A DNA stretch of 64,000 nucleotides from Bacteroidota bacterium. GTDB taxonomy: Bacteria; Bacteroidota; Ignavibacteria; Ignavibacteriales; Ignavibacteriaceae. The notes below the pieces were generated by a model. That model saw nothing but the letters and a program-made list of their open reading frames with translations. It was not told the DNA's origin and did not search any database. Positions 26,224 through 35,138 of this stretch are shown here, piece after piece (position 1 is the stretch's first letter; each line of letters starts with the position of its first letter). The position numbers and the translations under genes were made by a program. The stretch covers positions 1-64,000 of the forward strand of contig JAKAJV010000117.1 in assembly GCA_021813585.1 (NCBI GenBank), read 5' to 3'.

Positions 26224-29100
26224 TTAAAATTTGTATTTAATTCCCAGGTCTGCAGTCCATCCGTAAAATTCTTCGTTAGTAGGAAATCTTTCCGTGCCCA
26301 AATAAGATTTATCCGGCACATTGGTAAGATTATTTACATCTAAATAAATACTAATCCTGTCGTAAACTTTCTGCTGCACAGCCAGGTCCCATCTTAATTG
26401 CTGATTGGAATAACCGTCAAGTTCGGGTCTCGCTCCAATAAGTGAAAGGCTTTTTCCCTGGATTACAAGAGATAGTCTTCCAGAGAACCCGCCCTTTTCA
26501 TATCCGACAGCCAAGTTACCAACATAATCGGCCTGGTCCGGCATACTGCCTTCTCTTACGGTATCAATAATAGTTGGAGAGAAGGGAGGCAAAGGACTGC
26601 GTGGTCCGATTGCAAAATAAGGATAATAAGTTTTTGACTTCATTAAGGACAGGTTAGCCGAAAAAATAATTCCGTCTAACGGGGTGGGAAGCAAAGCCAT
26701 ATTTGCCTGCAAATCAATTTCAACACCGTAAACAGTAGATGGAGACTCTGCGTTTACCGGCTGAGTAAGCATAAAGCCGTTGTAAGTTCCGCCGTCTTGA
26801 ATTCTAGATTGTCTTAGATAGTCAACATCCCATAGTTTTTTATAAAATCCGCCGATGCTGAATAACCCGTATTGGTTGAACATCGAGAAGTACAAATCGT
26901 AATTCCAGGCCTTTGTATGCTTCAGCTCGGGATTGCCTTTGTTGATAGTGTTTCCCAGGTAATCAATTTGTTCCCACGGAACAAGGTTAAAATAATCCGG
27001 TCTGGAAAGTGTCTTGGTAACAGCTGCCCTAATGTTAAACCATTCGGTTAATTTATATTTCATTTGAATCATGGGCAGAATATCATAGTATGATCTATCG
27101 CCTACTGTATCTTTGGCACCGGCTAAATCCGGGGTTGATTCTTCGCCTGAGACCGGAGTGCCGGTAATACTTTTATAATCGCTGTACGTCCTCTCAAAAC
27201 GTACACCGGGTATAAACAATAATTGCGGCGTGTAGGAAATTTCTGCCATTATATACGCTGCCGAAATATTCTCGGATGCGTTATAGTTTTGAAGCGCGAT
27301 CTGCGGATTATAAACATAAAGCGGCTTGCCCGATTGTAATTTTGCATACTGCATATTGTTTAGAAAATCGTTCATCAACTGGCGGTCTAGGCTGGCGCCG
27401 AAATCATATTCGCCGTTTAAAAATTCTCCTACCTGGTTATCAGGAGCTAAAAAGTTGCCCATTAAGATTTTTTTGCCCGGAGTGAGAGCAAATGTTCTGT
27501 AGAAAGCGTTGCGATTTTTGGAAGACATCAATCCGATGGAATCAATATTGAATGATGAAGTCCAGTATTGGTTATTATCCCTGTTCCTTTTATTCCACCT
27601 AAGCTTTCCTCCAAATTTGATATAACCGGCGATGTCATCGTTTAACGCAAAATTAATTTTTGTGTTTAACTGTGCGGTAATATTATGATCCAGCACTCTG
27701 TAACTATTAATGTCGCTTTCCTTAAAGGTTGTATTGTTTAAATCATTCTTTACCCCTAAAGGAATTAGCTGGGGACCCTGGTCGACAATTATATCGTTTT
27801 TAAGTGAGGACAATTCCTGAAAGATGTTATTAAATTCCTGCGGAGTGTTTTGGTCCGATTCCGAATAAGAACCTGCCCAATCAATTTGAACAAAGCCTAT
27901 ATTATGGTTGCCTTGAACACCGGTAGTCAGCAGTTGAAGATCGATGTTGCTTGAACGGATTTCGTACTGTGTTCTGCCGTTTGCTATCTGGTATCGTTTT
28001 CTTCTTCTTAACTGGTCTCTACCGGTTTTAGACCAGAACCCGTTAAGAAAAATATTACCGTTTCCGAGGTCATAGTCGGCGGCTAGGCTGGCGCCGTATC
28101 TATCTCTTAATTCTTTAATGTCTACAAGGTTTAAGTTATCTACCTTTATTAAGGCGCCGGCAGCAGTTTGGCTGGCAAACGAATATGCAACATTCTGATC
28201 GTCTGAACCTCTATTTGCACGCTGAATATTTGCTGTAGCTATTATTCCCACCGAATTATTTAAAAACCTGTTGCTTATACTTAACGAGCCGCGATAATTT
28301 CCGTAATAATTTTCATGCGAGTTGTAGCCTTTTTGAAACTTCAAATCTGTATGGAAATCATCCGGCGCTTTTTTAACGGTGAAATTAATTGAACCGCCTA
28401 CGGCGTCGGCATCTTTGTCGGCAGTTAATGATTTGTAGACTTCGATACCTGCCAGCATGTCAGATGATATTGAGCTAAGGTCCACCGATCTGTCTTCTGC
28501 ATCGGTCGACGGAATTTTTTCTCCGTTGATCGTTATGTTGTTATATTTGGGAGCCAATCCCCTTACGACAACTTTCAGCCCTTCTCCGGCATCTCTTTCC
28601 AGAGATATACCGGGCAGTCTAGCCAAAGACTCGGCAGCATTCTGATCGGGTAGCTCTTGAATCTTGTCTTTGGAAACAATGTTTACGATGGAGTTTGAAT
28701 TCAACTGTTGATTTATTGCTGCCTGCTGGCCTTGGAGTTGTGCGGTTATAACTACTTCGCTACCCTGAATTACACCCGGCTTTAATTTAACATCTGCATA
28801 GGTTACTTTATTTTGTTCCACTCTTACCAAGGCGCTGTCAGTCCGATATCCCACATATCGAAAAATAATTACAACGTTACCGGGTGAAATATTAGATAAG
28901 TGATATTTTCCGTCCATATCCGAATTAGTTCCTATGGATGTACCCGCAACCAAGATATTTGTTCCCCATAAAGGAGTACCATCAGTGGCATCGGAGACTA
29001 TGCCGCTGACACTTCCATTTTGAGCAAAAAGGTTTTGGAACCCTGCTAAAAAAAATAAAATAATTAAACCAAGTAACCAGTTTCTTAGAAACGACCCCAT
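26224..29100 (-). CDS. TonB-dependent outer-membrane receptor (carboxypeptidase-like domain + plug + barrel)
   Basis: 958 residues, AAAGGAGAG ribosome site before the ATG. Signal peptide about 1-26 (LFAQ); carboxypeptidase-regulatory-like domain about 30-112 (GSVSGIVSDATDGTPLWGTN, YVGYRTDSALV); plug about 125-245 (IQELPDQNAAESLARLPGIS, VVVRGLAPKYNNI); then a 22-strand-type barrel ending TADLGIKYKF. It is the TonB-box-lacking, TIGR01782-like style seen in Proteobacteria and Ignavibacteria for glycan uptake rather than a true SusC, and no SusD follows. It is divergent from a second receptor at 30161, with a related gene order behind each. The substrate is probably an oligosaccharide, by context. 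Confidence 0.9.
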   Translation of the reverse strand: MGSFLRNWLLGLIILFFLAGFQNLFAQNGSVSGIVSDATDGTPLWGTNILVAGTSIGTNSDMDGKYHLSNISPGNVVIIFRYVGYRTDSALVRVEQNKVTYADVKLKPGVIQGSEVVITAQLQGQQAAINQQLNSNSIVNIVSKDKIQELPDQNAAESLARLPGISLERDAGEGLKVVVRGLAPKYNNITINGEKIPSTDAEDRSVDLSSISSDMLAGIEVYKSLTADKDADAVGGSINFTVKKAPDDFHTDLKFQKGYNSHENYYGNYRGSLSISNRFLNNSVGIIATANIQRANRGSDDQNVAYSFASQTAAGALIKVDNLNLVDIKELRDRYGASLAADYDLGNGNIFLNGFWSKTGRDQLRRRKRYQIANGRTQYEIRSSNIDLQLLTTGVQGNHNIGFVQIDWAGSYSESDQNTPQEFNNIFQELSSLKNDIIVDQGPQLIPLGVKNDLNNTTFKESDINSYRVLDHNITAQLNTKINFALNDDIAGYIKFGGKLRWNKRNRDNNQYWTSSFNIDSIGLMSSKNRNAFYRTFALTPGKKILMGNFLAPDNQVGEFLNGEYDFGASLDRQLMNDFLNNMQYAKLQSGKPLYVYNPQIALQNYNASENISAAYIMAEISYTPQLLFIPGVRFERTYSDYKSITGTPVSGEESTPDLAGAKDTVGDRSYYDILPMIQMKYKLTEWFNIRAAVTKTLSRPDYFNLVPWEQIDYLGNTINKGNPELKHTKAWNYDLYFSMFNQYGLFSIGGFYKKLWDVDYLRQSRIQDGGTYNGFMLTQPVNAESPSTVYGVEIDLQANMALLPTPLDGIIFSANLSLMKSKTYYPYFAIGPRSPLPPFSPTIIDTVREGSMPDQADYVGNLAVGYEKGGFSGRLSLVIQGKSLSLIGARPELDGYSNQQLRWDLAVQQKVYDRISIYLDVNNLTNVPDKSYLGTERFPTNEEFYGWTADLGIKYKF

Positions 29101-29141
29101 TTAACTCTCCTTTAAAAACTAGAAAATTGATAAATTTCAGA

Positions 29142-29154
29142 TATACTTAGTATA
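29142..29154. promoter_or_regulatory. Perfect palindrome upstream of the first TonB receptor
   Basis: TATACTTAGTATA has 6-bp arms around one central base and lies 42 bases before the receptor's start codon. It could be an operator or a symmetric -10 region; nothing in the sequence says which. Confidence 0.35.
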
Positions 29155-29394
29155 CCAGGTAAGCCAACTTAAATATTTTGGAATATTTTGTCAAGTTAAA
29201 TTTAAAAGTTTCATTAAAAATATAATTTCTGCTACTATAATTTGGGGAATAATTATGCTTTTAATCCGCCTTCTCCCAGAAACTTTCGGGATTCGGCGGA
29301 CGAGAAGGTTGGGTATAATTCCCCCGTCGCTTGCGACGGAAAAGGGTTCGAGGCTTGCCCTGAGGTTCATACCATTGATTTTATCGCATCATTT

Positions 29395-29579
29395 CCGGCA
29401 TGTTCATTTTATTGCTTCGGAGAAAAAGCTGGAATTTAATTTAAGCATCAATCCATCTAATACTGTTGCTGAGGGTGACGGATACAGCATTCACAAAATA
29501 TCTTTATACTTAATGAACAATGCTATAGAATTTACAAAAAGGTATCGGAACAGAATTTACCGTTACCTTTTTAAGATGA
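29395..29579 (+). pseudogene. Remnant of a histidine-kinase ATPase domain
   Basis: One frame reads SEKKLEFNLSINPSNTVAEG, then IHKISLYLMNNAIEFTK, matching the N-box region of HATPase_c domains (typically LxNLLxNAIKFT). After a frame shift at about 29540 the sequence reads GIGTEFTVTFLR followed by a stop, matching the last strand (G-x-G-[ST]-x-F-x-V-x-F-P) that ends such domains. The F- and G1-boxes between them are missing, so this is an internally deleted, frameshifted leftover of a kinase gene. The ORF track runs through it with an unrelated N-terminus. Confidence 0.65.
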
Positions 29580-29764
29580 AATTATATAACAGTTTTTTAT
29601 CTGATGACGGAGTTCCAAAGAGTAGAGATAAAGAAGGGCGAAGAAGTTACGGGAAATAATTTGTTCGGAAATTTTCATTGCTAACTTTGGACGTTCTAGA
29701 CGGATAAACCTTGCCTTCCGGAGTAAAATATTCCAAGCCACAGTGGTTAAATAAAAATATTTTC

Positions 29765-29811
29765 TTGCCTTTTAAAAAATAATTTTATATTATTGAAACG
29801 GTTCAATTAAT
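29765..29811 (+). promoter_or_regulatory. Probable sigma-70 promoter with LacI-type operator, upstream of the second TonB receptor
   Basis: TTGCCT (29765-29770), a 17-base spacer and TATTAT (29788-29793) form a promoter, and the imperfect palindrome TTGAAACGGTTCAA (29793-29806), with the CG centre typical of LacI-family sites, overlaps the -10 end. A 23-base stretch here is identical to the one in front of xylA (52788-52810), with the same promoter spacing. Transcription would run toward the receptor at 30161 with a leader of about 350 bases. Confidence 0.65.
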
Positions 29812-30160
29812 ATCTAACCTTTTTAATGAATATTAAACTTTTATTGCGTTCTTTATTTTATAGATTGTTGACCGGGCATTTTACTTATGCGAATCGTTGG
29901 TTTATTTTACAATAAAACATAAATATTGCTAATAGTGTTTATCACCTGCTAATTGCATAAAATTATTTTCGCAAAAATTGTAAAAGCTTATTTTGCTCAA
30001 AATGTATTATATAAATAGATATTTGTAATTCGAATACCGTTAGCTGTCACTTAAGTGTTGTGGTTAAAGAATAGTAAGCCGTAGCGTAAAAATTAATAAT
30101 ATCTAATCATTAAGGATGAATAAATTCCTTAAGAATAAATAATATTTCCGAGGAGGAAAA

Positions 30161-33100
30161 ATGACCTTTGGTTTTTACCTTTCCAGAAGCAAAATAGCTT
30201 CAGCACTTATTTTATTCCTTTTAATAATTTTTCAATCCTCTGCTTTTGCTCAGTCCGGTTCAATAGTCGGCCGTGTCTACGATAAAGAATCGAAAAGCGA
30301 TTTGATAGGCGCAAATATAATAGTTAAGAACACTAGCTTCGGTGCAGCTTCAGACCTGGACGGCAGATACCTGATTAGAAATATTCCTGCCGGCAGGCAT
30401 ACACTGGTCATCTCTTATATTGGTTATAACACTATTTCTAAAGTTATTACCATAACCGCAAATAAAACCTTGGAAGAGAACTTCTATTTGCAAGCCAAAG
30501 CAATTGAAGGCAAGACTATTACAATCACTGCTCAGGCGCAAGGTCAGGTTTCAGCAATACAGCAGCAGCTGGCGTCTAATAAAATTGCAAACATCGTATC
30601 CGAGGCAAAAATTCAGGAACTGCCCGACTTTAATGCCGCGCAGGCTTTAAGCCGGTTGCCCGGTATTTCAACAACTCAAAGCTCGGGCGAAGCTAATAAG
30701 ATTGTTGTAAGAGGATTAGCACCGCAGTATAATGAAGTTGCTATTGGCGGAATAACACTCGCCTCTACAGGCAGCTCTCAAATCGGTATCGCTTCGCAGG
30801 GAGGCACTACCGGGTCCATCAGTAACGATAGGAGCGTTGATCTTTCTATGGTTACACCCTACATGATAAAAACGATAGAAGTATACAAAGCATTAACTCC
30901 GGATATGAATGCCGACGCTATCGGAGGATACGTCAATATGGAATTGAGAGAAGCTCCCTCCGGCATTCGAGGCGATATGCTCTGGCAGTCGGGCTACACA
31001 GCAAAAAGCGGTACTTACGGAAACTACAGAGCAATTGCTTCCGGCAGCGATAGGTTCTTTGATGATCAGCTTGGCGTATATGCATTGCTTAATATTGAAT
31101 CCTATGATCGTAATTCGGATAATATGAATGCGTCATACTATATTCACGGCGTTTATCCGGGTGCAAACGGATACAGACCGGTGGATGTAAATACGGTTAC
31201 TCTTCAGCGGCATATCGAAACCAGGAAGAGATACGGGGGTAACTTGATTCTGGACTACCGCCTGCCTTCCGGTTCTATCAAGCTTATTAACATGTTCAGC
31301 CGCTTGAATTCCCAATACAATAATTATCAAACTTTGCTAAATTATCTTACAGGTGATGTAAACTTTAATTATGGAGAAGGAAACAGTAATGTAGACCTCA
31401 TGGTTAACTCTTTAGATATTACAAACGACTTCGGATTCATGTCTGTGGATATAAAAGCGGCAAATAATTATTCAAGAAATTTCCTGCCTTACTCGCCGGC
31501 TTTTTCGTTTACTCAAACCGGAGGCGTCGGCAAATCTATGGATAACGTAACACCGGACAACTTACTCTATTTGATTAAGTACAGCGGCGCCTCGAATACT
31601 TTTTTAACCAACATATCTTTATTCAGCTCAGACTATAAAGAAAACGATCAAACCTATAAAGGCGATTTTAAAGCGCCCTTTAATCTCGGTACAATTTTAT
31701 CCGGCTTCCTTAAGTTCGGCGGTGAGTTCAGATATAATTTACACAACAACACTCAAAACACTCCTTATGCAGGTTTAAGAGGCGGTTCCGCTATTGCCAA
31801 TGCAATGATAACGGGAATTAGAAACCGGTATCCCTGGATTAAATATGATTCCGCTGCCGCCGAATTCCCGGCAAGTAATTTTACCAATACAGATCACGAT
31901 CTTAACGCAAGTTTCCTCGGCGATAAATTCGGCAGCTTGCTTTGGGTTACCGATCCAAGTCTGCTGACGGATATTACTAATTACATCCGCTCTACTCCTG
32001 CCTTTAATGCGGATAGTGCGACTGCTATAAATCCCGGTGGCTGGTTTGACGGATATTTCCAAAAATATCCGAACACCTATAAATATGTCGAGCGATATTA
32101 TGGTTCATACGTTATGTCGGAAATAAATTACAACGACTTAATGGTAGTAGGCGGTATACGGTACGAAAAAGATAACGGCCTTTACCAAGCTTATAATTTG
32201 GTAGACGGACGTGATATTAAATCTCAAAGATATTACATGGTTACTTCATATCCTCAAAATGAATTTTGGCTGCCTATGGTTCAGGCAAGATATACCATAA
32301 CCAGCTGGTTCGACGTGCGGTATGCTTACACCCAAACTCTCGCCCGGCCCGACTACCATCAGCTGTCGCCCCACTATTATATGGATTACAGCCGGAACAA
32401 CGTTTGGGCAGGCAATCCTACCCTTATACCTGCACATGCATATAACCATGATCTAATACTTACTTTTCACAGCAACGATATCGGGCTTTTAACCATAGGC
32501 GGTTTTTATAAGACTGTAAAAAACTTTACATATTCTACCCAATACACTTTGAATAAAAGCGCGCCCGCCGGACTTGATTCCGTCGGATCATTTAATATAG
32601 GCGGCGTCTCGCCGAATCCCGGTGCTGCAACCTTATATACGTATATCAACAGTCCCTACCTTGCTTATGTAAAAGGAATTGAATTTGATTTCCAGACCAG
32701 GCTCTGGTATTTGCCTGTTCCGTTTGACGGGATTGTACTGGGACTAAATTATACTCATATTTCTTCGTCGGCTACATACCCCTGGAGAGATAATAGATCG
32801 GATTATTCTAAACGGCCGCCGGTAACTCAAGTCTTTGACAGCACCCGCTCCGGCCGGTTGATTTTTCAGCCGAACGACATTATGAATGCTTACTTTGGTT
32901 ATGACTATAAAGGCTTCTCAATCCGTCTATCCTTCTTGTTCCAAGGAAACTCTGTTAGTTATGTCGGAAATTTTCCTGAACAAGATGGTTTTTCCAGAGA
33001 TTATTTCCGCATCGATGCATCGGCCAGGCAAACGCTGCCCTGGACCGGCTTTGAAGTTTATTTAGATGTAAACAATCTTAATAACGTAAACAATATTTCC

Positions 33101-33181
33101 GCGCAGCAGTCAATAGGAGGTTTTACAAACGAACAGAACTATGGACTGACTGCTGACATTGGAATTAGATATAGATTATAA
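30161..33181 (+). CDS. TonB-dependent outer-membrane receptor, second copy
   Basis: 1006 residues with a strong GAGGAGG ribosome site. Signal peptide about 1-31 (SSAFAQ); carboxypeptidase-like domain about 35-115 (GSIVGRVYDKESKSDLIGAN, YIGYNTISKV); plug about 125-260 (IQELPDFNAAQALSRLPGIS, KIVVRGLAPQYNEV); barrel to the end (ADIGIRYRL). The plug and carboxypeptidase-like domains are plainly related to those of the divergent receptor, and the barrel shares motifs such as TLARPDYHQLSP against TLSRPDYFNLVP. No SusD gene follows; a beta-helix protein and a giant repeat protein do. Its promoter region carries the operator shared with xylA, so xylan-derived oligosaccharides are the likeliest cargo. 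Confidence 0.9.
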   Translation: MTFGFYLSRSKIASALILFLLIIFQSSAFAQSGSIVGRVYDKESKSDLIGANIIVKNTSFGAASDLDGRYLIRNIPAGRHTLVISYIGYNTISKVITITANKTLEENFYLQAKAIEGKTITITAQAQGQVSAIQQQLASNKIANIVSEAKIQELPDFNAAQALSRLPGISTTQSSGEANKIVVRGLAPQYNEVAIGGITLASTGSSQIGIASQGGTTGSISNDRSVDLSMVTPYMIKTIEVYKALTPDMNADAIGGYVNMELREAPSGIRGDMLWQSGYTAKSGTYGNYRAIASGSDRFFDDQLGVYALLNIESYDRNSDNMNASYYIHGVYPGANGYRPVDVNTVTLQRHIETRKRYGGNLILDYRLPSGSIKLINMFSRLNSQYNNYQTLLNYLTGDVNFNYGEGNSNVDLMVNSLDITNDFGFMSVDIKAANNYSRNFLPYSPAFSFTQTGGVGKSMDNVTPDNLLYLIKYSGASNTFLTNISLFSSDYKENDQTYKGDFKAPFNLGTILSGFLKFGGEFRYNLHNNTQNTPYAGLRGGSAIANAMITGIRNRYPWIKYDSAAAEFPASNFTNTDHDLNASFLGDKFGSLLWVTDPSLLTDITNYIRSTPAFNADSATAINPGGWFDGYFQKYPNTYKYVERYYGSYVMSEINYNDLMVVGGIRYEKDNGLYQAYNLVDGRDIKSQRYYMVTSYPQNEFWLPMVQARYTITSWFDVRYAYTQTLARPDYHQLSPHYYMDYSRNNVWAGNPTLIPAHAYNHDLILTFHSNDIGLLTIGGFYKTVKNFTYSTQYTLNKSAPAGLDSVGSFNIGGVSPNPGAATLYTYINSPYLAYVKGIEFDFQTRLWYLPVPFDGIVLGLNYTHISSSATYPWRDNRSDYSKRPPVTQVFDSTRSGRLIFQPNDIMNAYFGYDYKGFSIRLSFLFQGNSVSYVGNFPEQDGFSRDYFRIDASARQTLPWTGFEVYLDVNNLNNVNNISAQQSIGGFTNEQNYGLTADIGIRYRL

Positions 33182-33270
33182 AATGATTGGAGTGGCCGAC
33201 TATTTAATTACTTGACGAGCAAATTAGTTTAATTATAAAAATGAATGAACTAACGTAGGAGATACATAGC

Positions 33271-35031
33271 ATGAAATACTTTTTAACAGTAATATTAATG
33301 GCAGCATTTTTTACTGCTTCGGTGTTCGCGCAGAAGGATACTGTAAACGTACCGGATACCTATGCTTCCGGCGGAACTGAAGGAACCCTGAACAATGCTG
33401 TAACAGCAGCCATAAATGCGGGTAAGCTTTCCAATACTGTTTTCAAATTATCGCCTTACGGTCTTTATATTTTGAGCGGAAGTATTGTAACGCCTTCCGG
33501 TACAACACTGGAAATTGTTGCCGATCCTCCTGGAAATACACAAGCTTCGGCTCCGCCAATGATAGCGTGGACACCCAGCAGCGCACCGAATAAGGCATAC
33601 AACTTTGATATTGGCGGCAATGTAATAATGAAGAATGTTTGGCTGTTTTACGGCAGTACAAACGGTACACAATCCGGCTCTAGCCTGCGCGTAGGCGATA
33701 GTGCCGGTACAGGCGGGCATGCAGAATTCGATAATGTAATTTTTGATTATTCCAGCTGTCCTGCAAACGCTTCCGGTGCGGTGGAAATATACTCCCTCCA
33801 TTTTGTCGGGAAATTCAATAACTGCTATTTTAAGAACTGTATAGACACACATCTTAGGTATTACGGCAGAGCTCTTTCATTCCGCTTCTCTAGCACGGGC
33901 CTGCATGCGGATAGCGTTTGGTTTGAGAACTGCACTTTTGCAAACATGGGATATGTATATATGCAAGAGGGCAATGAGTACGGGGATAACGTTTACTTCA
34001 ACCATTGTACTTTCCTTAACGTAGTTATGTTTACTCTGGAATCGACATGGTGGTGGAAGATGAACGTTACAAATTCTCTTTTTATAGATACCTTTATGTT
34101 CGGCTCAATCCCTGCTCAGGATACAGCCGGGAGCTTTGGCGGTACTATAGCAATTGACAGCGTGGCTAATTTTCCGTTTACGGTGCCGTTTACAGAACTG
34201 GACCGCAGGATTCTCTTTGCCAACAACGCCTATTTTATTGAACCTTGGCTTGTTGATTGGATGAAGAACAATCCTTACAGTAAGAATTTGCATAAGAATA
34301 GGCAGGACGATGAAATTCCCGTACCGCAGCCAATGCTAAGTGCGGGGACGCTTAGGTTCCTAGATACAACCAACGTAGACGGAAGTAAGATGTTCCCTTA
34401 CATGAATAAAGCCAATCTATACGACGGAGCGGATCCCCGTTTCGTTCTGGAGCCGACAAATATAGACTCTCTGGAACAGTTTATGTTCCATAAATGGTCG
34501 GACAATGCAAATGTTAATTGGGCCTGGCAGCCGGACAGCGATGCTGCCCAAATTTGGCCCATGCATGAAAATTTATCTTATGCTAACGATACTTTAAAGA
34601 CCGCAGGAATGGGCGGCTATCCGTTGGGTGATTTGTATCATTGGTGGCCTGCGCAGTATACACAATGGGCGGCTCAGCAAACTGCCGAACACAACAGAAT
34701 ATATTCCTGGCTTAATAATGGTAAGGATCCGTTAACCGGTATTGCTGAGTTAAAAAATAATGTACCGTCGGAATTTTCACTTAGCCAGAACTATCCTAAC
34801 CCGTTCAACCCAACTACTAACATCAATTTTACTATTCCCAAGAGCGGCTTCGTTTCCCTTAAAATCTTTAATGCTCTCGGGCAGCAAGTTGCTACTTTGT
34901 TCAGCGGCTTCCAGAAAGCCGGTTCATATAAAGTTGACTTCAATGCATCTGCACTGGCAAGCGGTATTTATTTCTATAGACTGCAATCCGGCAGCAACTC
35001 CGTTACTAAGAAATTGGTTCTTATGAAGTAA
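33271..35031 (+). CDS. Secreted beta-helix protein (pectate-lyase-like) with T9SS sorting domain
   Basis: 586 residues; TAGGAGA ribosome site, signal peptide 1-20 (SVFAQ). The body (about 25-480) shows beta-helix rungs (HAEFDNVIFDYSSCPANASG, DSVWFENCTFANMGYVYMQE, YFNHCTFLNVVMFTLEST) of the same type as the protein at 24664-26172. The last ~80 residues (QNYPNPFNPTTNINFTIP ... KKLVLMK) are the T9SS sorting domain. It lies 89 bp after the TonB receptor, so an operon is likely. A surface location and a glycan-capturing or lyase-like role are inferred; lyase catalytic residues could not be assigned. It may take the functional place of SusD in this module. Confidence 0.8.
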   Translation: MKYFLTVILMAAFFTASVFAQKDTVNVPDTYASGGTEGTLNNAVTAAINAGKLSNTVFKLSPYGLYILSGSIVTPSGTTLEIVADPPGNTQASAPPMIAWTPSSAPNKAYNFDIGGNVIMKNVWLFYGSTNGTQSGSSLRVGDSAGTGGHAEFDNVIFDYSSCPANASGAVEIYSLHFVGKFNNCYFKNCIDTHLRYYGRALSFRFSSTGLHADSVWFENCTFANMGYVYMQEGNEYGDNVYFNHCTFLNVVMFTLESTWWWKMNVTNSLFIDTFMFGSIPAQDTAGSFGGTIAIDSVANFPFTVPFTELDRRILFANNAYFIEPWLVDWMKNNPYSKNLHKNRQDDEIPVPQPMLSAGTLRFLDTTNVDGSKMFPYMNKANLYDGADPRFVLEPTNIDSLEQFMFHKWSDNANVNWAWQPDSDAAQIWPMHENLSYANDTLKTAGMGGYPLGDLYHWWPAQYTQWAAQQTAEHNRIYSWLNNGKDPLTGIAELKNNVPSEFSLSQNYPNPFNPTTNINFTIPKSGFVSLKIFNALGQQVATLFSGFQKAGSYKVDFNASALASGIYFYRLQSGSNSVTKKLVLMK

Positions 35032-35040
35032 TAAAATTCT

Positions 35041-35088
35041 AACCTCCAAGGTTAATGTACTTTAAATGGTGCGCTAACCTTGAAGGTT
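35041..35088. repeat. Inverted repeat between the beta-helix gene and the giant repeat protein gene
   Basis: AACCTCCAAGGTTA and TAACCTTGAAGGTT pair at 13 of 14 positions around a 20-base loop. The stem starts nine bases after the upstream stop codon and ends 50 bases before the next ATG. It could be an attenuator, an RNA-stability stem, or a dispersed repeat; only a short T stretch follows. Confidence 0.55.
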
Positions 35089-35138
35089 TTCATGTAAAAA
35101 TTAAATTAAATTATTTTCAACTCAGACTAGGAGGCAAT

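Larger units (their letters stand above)
29101..30160. other. 1.06-kb divergent spacer between the two TonB-receptor modules
   Basis: Contains, from left to right: the - strand leader of the first receptor with the perfect palindrome TATACTTAGTATA (29142-29154); a short GC-rich hairpin, CCGTCGC-TT-GCGACGG (near 29325); a histidine-kinase remnant; a promoter/operator shared with xylA (29765-29811); and an AT-rich ~350-base leader before the second receptor. The two track ORFs here (29242, 29255) are not intact genes. Confidence 0.7.

Noticed and set aside
29242-29659. Track ORFs of 65 and 134 aa in the spacer between the TonB receptors
   Set aside because: The N-terminal parts are translated repeat/hairpin sequence and the rest is a frameshifted histidine-kinase relic, so neither is an intact gene.
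30161-35031. SusC/SusD pair
   Set aside because: The receptor is SusC-like in outline, but the next protein is a beta-helix with a T9SS domain and no lipobox, unlike the helical SusD lipoproteins.
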